This document shows, one piece after another, positions 28,002 to 37,415 of a stretch of DNA of 64,000 bases. Position 1 is the first letter of the stretch. The number at the start of each line of letters is the position of its first letter. The DNA lies in NCBI RefSeq assembly GCF_000712055.1, contig NZ_JOOA01000002.1, forward strand, positions 930,001 to 994,000. Reading direction: 5' to 3'. The stretch is from Ruminococcus sp. HUN007 (lineage in GTDB: Bacteria > Bacillota > Clostridia > Oscillospirales > Ruminococcaceae). The translations under genes and the position numbers were made by a program. The notes beneath the pieces were generated by a model. It saw only the letters and a program-made list of their open reading frames with translations. It searched no databases and was not told the DNA's origin.

Positions 28002-29117
28002 TTGAATAAATATACGATCTCGTGCCCATGTCACTTCGGACTTGAAAGCGTACTTTCATTTGAAGCAAAAAGAATCGGTGCAGAGAACGTTACTGCTGAC
28101 AACGGACGCGTTACCTTTGAGGGAGACATGGCAATGATCGCAAGAGCGAACATCTGTCTCGCAACAGCAGAACGTGTGCTTATACATCTTGCTGAATTCA
28201 GGGCTCTTACATTTGAAGATCTCTTTGAGGGTGTAAGAAAAATACCTTTTGAGGAATTCATCGGGAAAACAGAGGCTTTTCCTGTAAAAGGATATTCACT
28301 GAACTCACAGCTGCGCAGCATTCCTGACTGCCAGTCGATCATAAAGAAAGCCGCAGTCGAAAGACTGAAGGAAAAATACGGAGTGAACTGGTTTGACGAA
28401 TCAGGAGCTGTACACCAGATACAGTTCGGTATCATGAAAGATGTCGTTACCATCTATCTCGATACAAGCGGCACCGGCCTTCACAAGCGCGGATACCGCA
28501 GAAACTCAAACCTTGCTCCTATAAAGGAAACACTTGCAGCCGGAATCATAGACCTTGCACATGTCCGTGAAGACAGCCGTGTGTGTGACCCGTTCTGCGG
28601 AAGCGGTACTTTCCTTATCGAATCAGCTTTTAAGTCACTCAACATAGCACCGGGTATAAACAGAAGATTTTCCGCTGAAAAATGGGAGATATCAGACAGT
28701 TCTGTCTGGAGCGAAGAAAGAAAACGTGCTGTCTCTCTTGTAAAAAGAGATGCAAAGTTTGAAGCATGCGGCTATGACGTTGACGAAGAATGCGTAATGC
28801 TTTCAAATGACAATATTAAAAAGGCCGGGGTAGCGTCAAGAGTCACTGCTTATCAGGCCGACATAAAACACTTCGACAGTGTTGAAAATTCGATCGTTAT
28901 CTGCAATCCTCCTTACGGCGAGCGTATGCTTGAGCTCAAGGAAGCTGAAGAGCTCTACAGAATAATGGGAAGAAAATTCACCATGGACAAGGGAAACACA
29001 TACTACATAATCTCACCGCATGAAAATTTTGAAAACTTCTTCGGAAGAAAAGCTGATAAAAGGAGAAAACTCTACAACGGAATGATCAAATGTCAGCTTT
29101 TTATGTACTTTAAATAA
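28002..29117 (+). CDS. THUMP-domain class I RNA methyltransferase (RlmL/YpsC type)
   Basis: 371 residues. The N-terminal part (to about 160) is a ferredoxin-like plus THUMP RNA-binding region (ISCPCHFGLESVLSFEAKRI at the start). The C-terminal Rossmann domain carries the SAM-binding loop CDPFCGSGTFLIESA and the catalytic NPPYGERM of N2-guanine methyltransferases. The family methylates guanine in 23S rRNA (position equivalent to 2445 in E. coli), which is the likely substrate. The start is a TTG with AAGGATG 7 bases upstream; the promoter at 27914 supports it. The sensor-GGDEF gene follows after 17 bases and may share its transcript. Confidence 0.9.
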   Translation: MNKYTISCPCHFGLESVLSFEAKRIGAENVTADNGRVTFEGDMAMIARANICLATAERVLIHLAEFRALTFEDLFEGVRKIPFEEFIGKTEAFPVKGYSLNSQLRSIPDCQSIIKKAAVERLKEKYGVNWFDESGAVHQIQFGIMKDVVTIYLDTSGTGLHKRGYRRNSNLAPIKETLAAGIIDLAHVREDSRVCDPFCGSGTFLIESAFKSLNIAPGINRRFSAEKWEISDSSVWSEERKRAVSLVKRDAKFEACGYDVDEECVMLSNDNIKKAGVASRVTAYQADIKHFDSVENSIVICNPPYGERMLELKEAEELYRIMGRKFTMDKGNTYYIISPHENFENFFGRKADKRRKLYNGMIKCQLFMYFK

Positions 29118-29134
29118 TCACAGGAGTATATTTA

Positions 29135-31459
29135 ATGAGTAATCCAAACCTTAATATTGGACTTTACGTTAGTAATCTCGCTGACGATTCCGTCTACTCC
29201 TTATGCAGCGGAGCATCGTCAGCTGCGAAGGAGCTCGGTGCCAACCTTTTAATTTTTCCTGGAATGCATCTCAACGGCGACTACAACGACCCACTGAAGT
29301 CTCCTTACTATTACCAGTACAATACAATATATGAACTCGGCCGTAAGATAAATCTTGATTTTCTTATAATAATGGCCGGAATAATCGGAAACACGCTCTC
29401 CGATGAAGAGACTCTGAAGTTTATTGAAAACTTTCCGGGCATACCTGTTATGACCGTCGCAGCGGAATATGAAAACTATCATTCCATCAGGCTCGACAAC
29501 AAAACAGGTCTTAAAAAGGCCCTGAACCACCTTATACACCGGCACAACTGCCGCAACATCGGATTTGTCAGCGGTTCAAGGCTCAATTCAGATGCCGAGG
29601 AACGCCGTAACGTATATGTTGAAACGATGCTTGAAAACGGTCTTGCAATTGACAAGAATCTTATTGTATACGGTGATTTTTCTGAGAACAGTGACAACGT
29701 TGTAACTGAGCTTCTCAATGACAATGAACAGATCGACGCTATCTGTTTTGCCAACGACGAAATGGCAAAGGGCGGATACCGCGTATTAGAAAAAAGCGGC
29801 AAATTCAAGGTAGGCAAAAACATTTCAGTTGTCGGCTTTGACAATTCAAAAACTGCAGTTGAGCTTTATCCTCTGCTCACAACCGTAAACGCAGACAACT
29901 ACAGCATGGGATACAAAGCTGTTTCTATGATACCTGAGCTTCTCACAGCAAAGGAACCTAAGCATACAGTTATTCCTACAAATCTTATTGTGCGCAACTC
30001 ATGCGGATGCAAGAACACTTCCTACGAGAATTTAAGCTATATTTTCGCTGACACCAAACTCAGCAAATCTCAGCTTGCGGAATTCACCCCGAAGGATTAC
30101 ATGAATTATCTCTTCAGGGATTCATCAAAACTCAAGATCAAAAAATATTTTCCCGGAGAAAAGTATGACAGGATCGTACAGGTATTCGAGAATTTCTTCG
30201 AAATAGTATTTGACTACGGTTCATTCATGAAGGCAAAGCACTACCGCAAGGCCGTGCAGAATGCCGTGCAGGAGATCATTGCTACCGGTATTCTTTCAAT
30301 TATGCCGACTGACGAGATCTATAACATAATTGACATCGTTCAGTACAGACTTACCACTGAATACTCATGCGATTACGAAATAGGGCTTGTCTTTTCACAG
30401 ATATACCGTGAGATCGCGACCTTCAATCATACATCGCGCCGCCGTGAGCTCAACTATACCGTAAACAGCGACACGATAATCAACTGCATCGTCAACGACG
30501 TTATCATCACAGGCGAAGCAAGCAAGCAGTCGCTGCGTCCTATAATGACCCGACTCAGTGCACTGGGCATTGACCAAAGCTACATGTATCTTTTTGACGC
30601 ACCTGCCGAACACAAGGAAGGAACAAAGTTCAGTCATCCTGAAACGATCTCGCTTATCTATTCACAGCACGGTGATGTTATACATTACTTCAGTGAAAAC
30701 AACAGGATATCACCTACTGATCTTCTGAGTGACAAACATATCGACAACAGCGACGGTCTGCCGATGATAATAACCCCGCTGTTTTCAAATGAGGAAATAT
30801 ACGGAATTCTTATCTGCTCTGCAAGGCCTGCTCTTTACCAGTACATCAACAAGATCGGCATTCAGATAGGCACTGCACTCAAGTACAACAGCATTCTGAG
30901 AAATCTTCATTCTCTTCTTGCGACTGAAAAGGAAAACAGCCGTAATTTAGAAAAGATCTCAAAATACGATGAACTGACTGGTATTTTTAACAGAAGAGGA
31001 TATTTTGACAATGCCGAAGCAGTTATCCACAATCCGATAAACAAGGGCAAAAACGCAATTGTCGTATTTGCGGATATGGACGGGCTTAAGTCGGTAAATG
31101 ATCAGTTCGGCCACGATGACGGAGACTATGCACTCAAAAGCATCGCAAACATCCTTTCCCATTCATTCCGAACAACTGATATCGTCGGAAGGATCGGCGG
31201 CGATGAATTCGCAGCACTGGCTCTTCTCGGCGGTACGGACAACATGAACAATATCCTCACCCGTATAAACAAGACTATGGACAGCTTCAATGAGTTTTGT
31301 GAAAAACCGTACTACGTAAACATGAGCGTAGGAATTTATCCGTTCATCTGCGGCGACGACATTGTTCTGAGCGACATTCTTGAAAAAGCCGACGAAATTC
31401 TTTACCAGCAGAAAAAGACCAAAAGGAAATCAGTACTCAAAGAACCAAAGAATCAGTGA
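29135..31459 (+). CDS. Cytoplasmic diguanylate cyclase with a LacI/periplasmic-binding-protein-like sensor domain
   Basis: 774 residues with no signal peptide or transmembrane segment. Residues 5-290 match the ligand-binding half of LacI-family regulators (NIGLYVSNLADDSVYS, GFVSGSR, DAICFANDEMAKGGYRVL, ISVVGFDNSKTA), but there is no DNA-binding headpiece. A Cys pair (NSCGCKN) closes it. A helical and GAF-like middle part follows (about 310-595). The C-terminal GGDEF domain (about 605-770) reads RIGGDEFAAL, and an inhibitory RxxD site (RTTD) lies five residues before it. It should make c-di-GMP, controlled by a small cytoplasmic ligand, perhaps a sugar by family analogy. AGGAG precedes the ATG. 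Confidence 0.88.
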   Translation: MSNPNLNIGLYVSNLADDSVYSLCSGASSAAKELGANLLIFPGMHLNGDYNDPLKSPYYYQYNTIYELGRKINLDFLIIMAGIIGNTLSDEETLKFIENFPGIPVMTVAAEYENYHSIRLDNKTGLKKALNHLIHRHNCRNIGFVSGSRLNSDAEERRNVYVETMLENGLAIDKNLIVYGDFSENSDNVVTELLNDNEQIDAICFANDEMAKGGYRVLEKSGKFKVGKNISVVGFDNSKTAVELYPLLTTVNADNYSMGYKAVSMIPELLTAKEPKHTVIPTNLIVRNSCGCKNTSYENLSYIFADTKLSKSQLAEFTPKDYMNYLFRDSSKLKIKKYFPGEKYDRIVQVFENFFEIVFDYGSFMKAKHYRKAVQNAVQEIIATGILSIMPTDEIYNIIDIVQYRLTTEYSCDYEIGLVFSQIYREIATFNHTSRRRELNYTVNSDTIINCIVNDVIITGEASKQSLRPIMTRLSALGIDQSYMYLFDAPAEHKEGTKFSHPETISLIYSQHGDVIHYFSENNRISPTDLLSDKHIDNSDGLPMIITPLFSNEEIYGILICSARPALYQYINKIGIQIGTALKYNSILRNLHSLLATEKENSRNLEKISKYDELTGIFNRRGYFDNAEAVIHNPINKGKNAIVVFADMDGLKSVNDQFGHDDGDYALKSIANILSHSFRTTDIVGRIGGDEFAALALLGGTDNMNNILTRINKTMDSFNEFCEKPYYVNMSVGIYPFICGDDIVLSDILEKADEILYQQKKTKRKSVLKEPKNQ

Positions 31460-31469
31460 AAATCCTGTC

Positions 31470-31499
31470 TTGACAATCAACCTTAAAGTATTATATAAT
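31470..31499 (+). promoter_or_regulatory. Promoter for the zinc-ribbon/SH3 gene
   Basis: TTGACA (31470-31475) and TATAAT (31494-31499) are separated by 18 bases. Confidence 0.75.
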
Positions 31500-31579
31500 G
31501 AATATTACAGGTTTTCCTGCTTGACAAATCAGAGTTTAAGATACTGATCACATATTATTACATAAAGGTGATAGAGATA

Positions 31580-32671
31580 ATGAAAAAATTATGCAGAAAC
31601 TGCGGAGCAAAAGTTCCGAAAAAAGCAGAAATATGTCCTAAATGCGGTGAACCATATGAATACATCGACCTTGTAAGGCTTGATCCGGAAGAAGAAAAAC
31701 TCATACAGGTCGACAAGCCTTCAGTTATGCCGAACGTATGCGCACTCATACTTTCCATAGCTGCATTCTGCTATGCGCTTACACTTATCTGGATGCATTT
31801 CAAAGACAACACCATGTCAGAAGCCAAAAAACCTTCCGAAGCTTCACTTACCGACGAAGTTTCAGAACCGGCTGAAACTGCTCCGGCAGATTTTTCAGAA
31901 GTGCATTACAACGCAGTCGATTTTCTCGGCATGTCCTTCTCCGACGTAACGAAGCTCCTCGGTGACAGATACAGCATCAAGATTTCCGATACAGTGGCAG
32001 CTGAATTCATGGACTTCCCTGTAACTGTTTCAACACTTGAAAGCCAGCTTACTGATGACGCTCCTATTTCAAAGGTCATCGTTTCCGGAAACGGACAGAT
32101 CTCTCCGGTGGCTTCTGCTGACATGACATTCGAAGAGCTCAAGATCGTTTTAAGTCTTAAGGAAAATGCTCCTGAACTCAATGAAAAGGATGCATTCTAC
32201 TATGCACACACAAATTTTGACAATGGTGTATGCAAAATAAGCGCAGACTTCAAGTTTGACAACGAAGCGATTGACAGAGCACCTATCGAGGTTATCCTCA
32301 CGGACATTTCACTCAACGTTCCAAAGGTAATGGGAACTGTAACAGGTATCGATCAGGATGACGTTCTGAACATGCGTGCAGAACCTTCCTATGACGCTGA
32401 CTCCATCGACGAACTCACAAACGGTGCTCAGCTCGAGATCATTGATACAGTTACTGATTCCGACGGTAACGAATGGTACAAAGTAAAATCAGGAGACAAG
32501 GAAGGCTTTGTTTCAAAAGAATACGTAGTTAAGAACGACGAAATCAGAAACATCGACAATTCATCATCAGAACCGGAAGAAAGCGAAGATGAAGATGACG
32601 AAGATGAAAATGACGAATCAGAGGACGAAGATGACGAATCTGATGATGAATACGACGAAGACTACGAATAA
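31580..32671 (+). CDS. Zinc-ribbon membrane protein with SH3-like domain and very acidic tail
   Basis: 363 residues. The N-terminus is a four-Cys zinc ribbon (CRNCGAKVPKKAEICPKCGE). A single transmembrane segment lies around residues 57-77, then a linker and an extracytoplasmic region. Residues 255-320 form a bacterial SH3 domain (MGTVTGIDQDDVLNMRAEPS, ending KEGFVSKEYVV), a module that often binds cell-wall peptides. The last 40 residues are almost all Asp/Glu/Ser. The ATG at 31580 is chosen because AAAGGTG lies about 9 bases ahead; a GTG 12 bases upstream overlaps that site. The gene is flanked by its own promoter and a strong terminator. Cell-wall sensing or binding is a reasonable guess. 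Confidence 0.78.
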   Translation: MKKLCRNCGAKVPKKAEICPKCGEPYEYIDLVRLDPEEEKLIQVDKPSVMPNVCALILSIAAFCYALTLIWMHFKDNTMSEAKKPSEASLTDEVSEPAETAPADFSEVHYNAVDFLGMSFSDVTKLLGDRYSIKISDTVAAEFMDFPVTVSTLESQLTDDAPISKVIVSGNGQISPVASADMTFEELKIVLSLKENAPELNEKDAFYYAHTNFDNGVCKISADFKFDNEAIDRAPIEVILTDISLNVPKVMGTVTGIDQDDVLNMRAEPSYDADSIDELTNGAQLEIIDTVTDSDGNEWYKVKSGDKEGFVSKEYVVKNDEIRNIDNSSSEPEESEDEDDEDENDESEDEDDESDDEYDEDYE

Positions 32672-32694
32672 TAACTTCCTTTAAAGCAGAAACC

Positions 32695-32735
32695 GGCATA
32701 TAACATGCTTTTTTAAGATGTTATATGCCTTTTTT
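32695..32735 (+). terminator. Intrinsic terminator
   Basis: GGCATATAACAT and ATGTTATATGCC form a perfect 12-base stem followed by six T residues. Confidence 0.9.
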
Positions 32736-32767
32736 GTAACACCGGAAAGCATCGAGGAAAATGCATT

Positions 32768-34525
32768 ATGAAAGAATACAATTTTACTGTTAATCTCGGC
32801 GGCATGATGGATCTCCTTTCGAACCATCTTTACAGCACGCCGAAAGTATTCCTGAGAGAACTGCTCCAGAATTCAGCAGATGCCGTCATGCTCCGAAAAG
32901 CACACGGAATGGATGAGGAACCGCGTATCGACATTACGATCGAGGAAAACAGATCACTCACTTTCAGGGATAACGGAAGCGGTCTTACAGAAGAAGAAAT
33001 ACACAAATTCATCTCGGTGATCGGTCAGTCACTCAAGCGTAACAACAGGGAGAACATATCATTCATCGGTAAATTCGGTATCGGCATGCTTTCCTGCTTT
33101 ATGGTCACTTCAGAAATAATACTCAGAACCCGTTCGTACAACGAACCTGACAAGGTGTTCGAATGGCACGGCAGCACTTCGGGAAAATACACCGTTGAGG
33201 AGATCGAATCAGACATGCCTGTCGGAACTGAGATCGTCATTTCCGCATCTGAAAAATACGCACCTTATTTTACTTTTACAGAAATACTCAGTGCGGTACG
33301 CTACTATGCACTGCCTATGTCGTTTCCGATATACGTTACATCAGGAACTTTTTCAGCACGGGCAAACCCGCTTTTCAACAAGATCAGTGCAAATGAACGT
33401 GAAAATGTTCTCACCATGGGCAGACAGATATTCGGAACGGATTTTGACTTTATCGACTATATTCCGCTCGAATCAGAAAAAGGTCTTTTCAGCGGTGTAG
33501 CATACATTCTTCCTTTCACGGTGTCGGCGGCATCGGTAAGAAGCCACCGCATCTACCTGAAGAGCATACTTCTGACCGAGGACGGATCACAGATACTTCC
33601 TAACTGGGCTTTCTTCATCCAGTGCTTCTTCAACACCGACAGACTCAGTGCAAATGCTGCCCGTGAAAACTTCTACCGAAACGAACTTCTTCTTGAAGCT
33701 GAAGCAGAAATTGAACACTGCATTTCAAGTTATCTTGAAAGGATCTCCATAAGAAATCCAGCCCTGCTCGCGAAGATAGTTTCTATACACGGCAATGCAC
33801 TCAAATCAGTTGCAGCTGAAAACGAACGGCTTTTCAGGATCTTCATGCCGTATTTCAACTTCGAGAGCAGTTTCGGAATAAGAAGCGGCAAGACTCTCAT
33901 GCACTACGACTACACGATCTTCTATACAACCGATGCTGATACTTTCAGGCAGCTCAAGCCTGTTTTCTGCGAGAAGGATGAGCTGCTTGTAAACGCAAGC
34001 CAGATATACATCCGCGAACTCATCACCATGCTTGACGAACTTGGCATCGCTCATACCGAAGCAGTAAGTGAAACACTCCTTGACACATTTCTTGAGGAAC
34101 CGCCGGATGCCGGTGATTACGACTACCTGTGCGACATCGCATCCATTGCGCTTGAGAAATACGACTGCAGTGTACGTATAAAGAGCATCATCCCGGCACA
34201 GCTGACTTCACTGTACACACTCAACACCGACGGTCAGCTCAAACGCGACATTGAAAATTCGAAAAAGAAATCTGACGGCATGTTCGATGAAATGCTTGAC
34301 GCTTTCAGCGAGGAACTTACAGCCGATTCGTCCGCAGTGCTTTATCTCAACGCGGAAAACCCGCTGATAATGAAGCTTGCTGACACTGATGATCCGGACA
34401 AGATCGAAGTATGTGCAAACATTATTTACATACAGGCACTTATCGCCGGCGGCTTCCCTGTAGATGCCACAGATCTGTTTATGATGAACGAAAACCTGAT
34501 AAAACTAATCGAATGGGGACTGTAA
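32768..34525 (+). CDS. HSP90-like (HtpG-related) GHKL ATPase
   Basis: 585 residues, somewhat shorter than HtpG and clearly divergent. The N-terminal ATPase domain has the GHKL boxes: FLRELLQNSADAVMLR with catalytic Glu and Asn, RDNGSGLTEEEI, and GKFGIGMLSCFM as lid/glycine box. The middle domain contains NAARENFYRN, which aligns with the catalytic Arg segment of HtpG (LNVSRE). The C-terminal dimerisation part is poorly conserved. It probably acts as a cytoplasmic chaperone-type ATPase dedicated to a specific client. The next gene begins 2 bases after its stop and is an obvious partner candidate. GAGG precedes the ATG by 10 bases. Confidence 0.88.
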   Translation: MKEYNFTVNLGGMMDLLSNHLYSTPKVFLRELLQNSADAVMLRKAHGMDEEPRIDITIEENRSLTFRDNGSGLTEEEIHKFISVIGQSLKRNNRENISFIGKFGIGMLSCFMVTSEIILRTRSYNEPDKVFEWHGSTSGKYTVEEIESDMPVGTEIVISASEKYAPYFTFTEILSAVRYYALPMSFPIYVTSGTFSARANPLFNKISANERENVLTMGRQIFGTDFDFIDYIPLESEKGLFSGVAYILPFTVSAASVRSHRIYLKSILLTEDGSQILPNWAFFIQCFFNTDRLSANAARENFYRNELLLEAEAEIEHCISSYLERISIRNPALLAKIVSIHGNALKSVAAENERLFRIFMPYFNFESSFGIRSGKTLMHYDYTIFYTTDADTFRQLKPVFCEKDELLVNASQIYIRELITMLDELGIAHTEAVSETLLDTFLEEPPDAGDYDYLCDIASIALEKYDCSVRIKSIIPAQLTSLYTLNTDGQLKRDIENSKKKSDGMFDEMLDAFSEELTADSSAVLYLNAENPLIMKLADTDDPDKIEVCANIIYIQALIAGGFPVDATDLFMMNENLIKLIEWGL

Positions 34526-34527
34526 AA

Positions 34528-36864
34528 ATGTTCGACTTTTCACACTTTGAAAATCTATCCGAAGGCGATGAACGTCTCCGGTATCTGAAAAAATGCATTC
34601 TCACAGCCGATCACCGGAGAAATATCGCCGAAGCTCTTGATCTGAGATACCGCTACATCCAGGAATCAGTTTTCAACAGTGACAGCTTCGGTGCAATGAT
34701 CATGTTTCCGGAATACATGGCCATGTTCTCAGCCAATACTGAAAAGCACAGTCCGCTTTCATTTCTGACTGCGTTCAAGTGGTTCATTGAGGAAATGTTT
34801 TCGTACTATCAGGTAACATATCAGAAATCGGAAGAGTACTTTGCAAAATACGAAGAACTCCTCCATGCATTCGGATATTCCATGAGAACATATCACATGC
34901 TGCGTATCAAATACTACATGATACACGATCCGTCGAAGATTTCTGAGCACCTGAAGCAGTACCGCAAATGTCCTTCAGACGAACTTAGTGACTGCATGGC
35001 CTGCGAACTCGACACCGAAATACAGGCTGAACTGCTTACCGGATCAGAAGAGAAAGCTGTCCGCATGCTCGCCTCTCTTATGGAACAGAACATTTCATGT
35101 TCCGAGGTTCCGCACAAGACATACGGAAAATGCGTCGAACACTTCACACGCATAGGCGACCTCGATGAAGCCGACTACTACGCTGATCTGCTTCTGCCGC
35201 TGATGGGAGTGGACACGAACTTCCTTGCCGAAGCCGGTAACATACTGCTCCTCAAATCATATACAGCGCCTAACTCCGCCTACAGCCTTTTCTGTAAATA
35301 CCTTGATGTGTTTTTAAGAAGCAAAAATCCGGGAATGAAATTTTCATTTGCCAACGGCGCTGCCATTTTCTTTGAAAACCTTAACCGTGACGAAAACGAA
35401 CTCATAAGCATGAAGCTTCCGAGAACATTCGAACTCTACAATGATGAAAATCAGTACGACCCTGATATTATGTTCGACTACTTCCGCGGCATCGCTTCCG
35501 ATATAGCAGGAAAATTTGACAAAAGCTTCAGAAACACCTACTACTCTGATATTCTCAACTACGAATATCCGTCTGAACCGACAAAAGAACTCTCTCTTCC
35601 TGAGCACGGTATAATCGAACGTCTGCCGTTCTCGGTAGCGGTACCGTTCACAGACGAGGACAGTGTTCCTTCGAACGAACAGATCATTGCTCTTCTCAGA
35701 ACAGTTCCTGACATCGAGTTCAATGACATCTCCGCTTCAGACAAGGGATCGGTTATCATATGCGGTTACAACAGCTATATTGAAACAGGATTTATATGCC
35801 GCCTGAACATCTGCGATCCGGAGGATCTTGATGATTACCAGGCTGTTCATCCTGACATTACGAATGAGGATGTAAAGGATCTTGCGGAGCACTGCTGCAC
35901 TACCATAGTAATATCGACACTCTTCCACAAGGGAACTGAAAATCCTGAAATGACAGCACTCCTTCAGTTTGCGGATGTTCTTAACACCGAACACTCACCG
36001 GCTATAATGTGTGTAACAAACGGAACGCTGCTTTCGTCAAAGTGGGTACATTTTCACGCTGAAGGAAGACTTCCTCTCTTCGACAAGTATCTTTACAGTG
36101 TACATCTTTATCCGTCGATATATGACGAATCAAAATACGATATAATGACCACCGGTCTTGCGCAGCAGGCATGCCGCGACCTCACCGCCGTCGGAATAGA
36201 TGATGAAGACGTGGATTTCAGCGCATGTGTGCTCCGCCAGATAGCAGACCTGATCTGCGGTTTCACGGAACTTCGTGATGAAGGATGCACCACCGGCTTC
36301 GGAGTCGTGTACAACGAGGAGTCAGAAGTGCAGTTTTCATGGCTTCCTATGGACAAAGCCTATCCGGATAATTTCACCCGTTCCGACAACGATCTTGCCG
36401 TACCGCTGCTTTATCTGAGTGCTGACGATGTCGACATGAAACGCGGATACCTTATCAACGAGGTGCCGGAAGCTGCCCGTTACAGGATCGATTTCCGTGA
36501 TTCGCTGAAGTCACTGCGTATCGAAGCCGTTCTTTCGAAGCGAAATCTGCCGTACGCCTTTGATGCGCTTTCCCGCCTTGAAGGAAGTACCCTTGAGATT
36601 GCCCTGACTGTACGTCCGGCAGTCAGCGAAATCGAAGATCTTGATGAAGACGATGAGGTCACTGACGAGATCTGCATCCTCGGCATGTCGTATGACGAAG
36701 ACAGCTTCACTGTTACCGGAAGAGTGCTTATCGAATCCGATCTTTCACCTGAATACGAATATGACAGTATAGTAACGCTGAGCATAGACGATATCATTTT
36801 CTGGCGTTTCGGATACAACGGATCGATCTACACGCCGGACGACACTTACAGACTTCTTCCGTGA
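34528..36864 (+). CDS. Large partner protein of the HSP90-like ATPase, DUF4026-like C-terminal half
   Basis: 778 residues, no signal peptide or membrane segment. I place the start at the ATG at 34528 (MFDFSHFENLSEGDERLRYL), two bases after the preceding stop. A longer frame reaching into the upstream gene is only overlap. Residues 1-330 are helical and repeat-like, compatible with TPR-type packing (SEEYFAKYEELLHAFGYSM, and later AHSPYSLF-like helices). Residues 360-778 alternate strands and helices and resemble DUF4026 proteins (FSVAVPFTDEDSVPSNEQII, then SSKWVHFHAEGRLP), but this is from memory of the family and uncertain. Coupled translation suggests a physical or functional complex with the HSP90-like protein. 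Confidence 0.72.
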   Translation: MFDFSHFENLSEGDERLRYLKKCILTADHRRNIAEALDLRYRYIQESVFNSDSFGAMIMFPEYMAMFSANTEKHSPLSFLTAFKWFIEEMFSYYQVTYQKSEEYFAKYEELLHAFGYSMRTYHMLRIKYYMIHDPSKISEHLKQYRKCPSDELSDCMACELDTEIQAELLTGSEEKAVRMLASLMEQNISCSEVPHKTYGKCVEHFTRIGDLDEADYYADLLLPLMGVDTNFLAEAGNILLLKSYTAPNSAYSLFCKYLDVFLRSKNPGMKFSFANGAAIFFENLNRDENELISMKLPRTFELYNDENQYDPDIMFDYFRGIASDIAGKFDKSFRNTYYSDILNYEYPSEPTKELSLPEHGIIERLPFSVAVPFTDEDSVPSNEQIIALLRTVPDIEFNDISASDKGSVIICGYNSYIETGFICRLNICDPEDLDDYQAVHPDITNEDVKDLAEHCCTTIVISTLFHKGTENPEMTALLQFADVLNTEHSPAIMCVTNGTLLSSKWVHFHAEGRLPLFDKYLYSVHLYPSIYDESKYDIMTTGLAQQACRDLTAVGIDDEDVDFSACVLRQIADLICGFTELRDEGCTTGFGVVYNEESEVQFSWLPMDKAYPDNFTRSDNDLAVPLLYLSADDVDMKRGYLINEVPEAARYRIDFRDSLKSLRIEAVLSKRNLPYAFDALSRLEGSTLEIALTVRPAVSEIEDLDEDDEVTDEICILGMSYDEDSFTVTGRVLIESDLSPEYEYDSIVTLSIDDIIFWRFGYNGSIYTPDDTYRLLP

Positions 36865-36958
36865 TCCGGTGATCATCTGTTTTCCAGGTAATGATCACTC
36901 TCCGCGGCAGCTTTATGCGGCTTACCGGAAAGATAAAAAAACTGAATACAAAAAAGTC

Positions 36959-36999
36959 AGCATATCCTGATCACGTAAATACGTGGATCAGGATATGCT
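36959..36999. terminator. Long hairpin between converging transcripts
   Basis: AGCATATCCTGATC and GATCAGGATATGCT, extended by ACGT pairs, make a nearly perfect 18-base stem with a 4-base loop, preceded by an A-run. This suits termination of the minus-strand small Cys-rich protein gene and also lies behind the plus-strand operon. Confidence 0.75.
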
Positions 37000-37038
37000 G
37001 CTCTGCTTTAATGAGGTTTTTTCATCCCCGTTATTTTA

Positions 37039-37383
37039 TCAGTCAGCGCCGCCGCCTCCGCAGCTTGAACAGCTTGAACAGCTCGAACAGCTTGAGCAGC
37101 TCGAACAGCTGCTTCCGCTGCTGGAACTTGATCTGTATACATCATGCCATGTGGAATCTGAAACGAATATGAAATTATACAGGTCATCATCGTCGCGGCC
37201 TGATGAACTTAGTTTTTCACGTGTTGTGTTTAACAGTAAAAGAAGCGTATAAGCATCCACGCGTCCGGTACGTTCAAGAAGCGTAAAGCAGTCAAGTGCG
37301 CTTACCTTTGTATCAATGTACTTCGCGTTCTTTTCCCAGAACTCAAATTCCTTCTTCAGCTCATCGACGGTTTTTTCTGTCAT
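37039..37383 (-). CDS. Small protein with C-terminal Ser-Ser-Cys repeats
   Basis: 114 residues from the ATG at 37383, which has AAGGAG 4 bases upstream. Another ATG at 37440, overlapping the end of the DUF2207-like gene by 25 bases and also preceded by AAGGA, would give 133 residues. The first 80 residues are helical and charged (MTEKTVDELKKEFEFWEKN at the start). The end is a Ser-rich run followed by six Ser-Ser-Cys triplets and GGGGAD. Serine codons alternate TCN and AGC throughout. Such Ser/Cys/Gly tails are known from the C-termini of DUF2207-type membrane proteins, here encoded as a separate gene right after one. A radical SAM gene lies upstream of both. A modified peptide is possible but unproven. 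Confidence 0.7.
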   Translation of the reverse strand: MTEKTVDELKKEFEFWEKNAKYIDTKVSALDCFTLLERTGRVDAYTLLLLLNTTREKLSSSGRDDDDLYNFIFVSDSTWHDVYRSSSSSGSSCSSCSSCSSCSSCSSCGGGGAD

Positions 37384-37415
37384 TAAGCTCCTTAAAAAGC
37401 GGACTTTTACTGATC

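Noticed and set aside
36983..37252. Plus-strand frame with Leu-Glu-Gln repeats
   Set aside because: It is the reverse reading of the Ser-Ser-Cys repeat gene; it has no ribosome binding site, while the minus-strand gene does and is next to a co-oriented operon.
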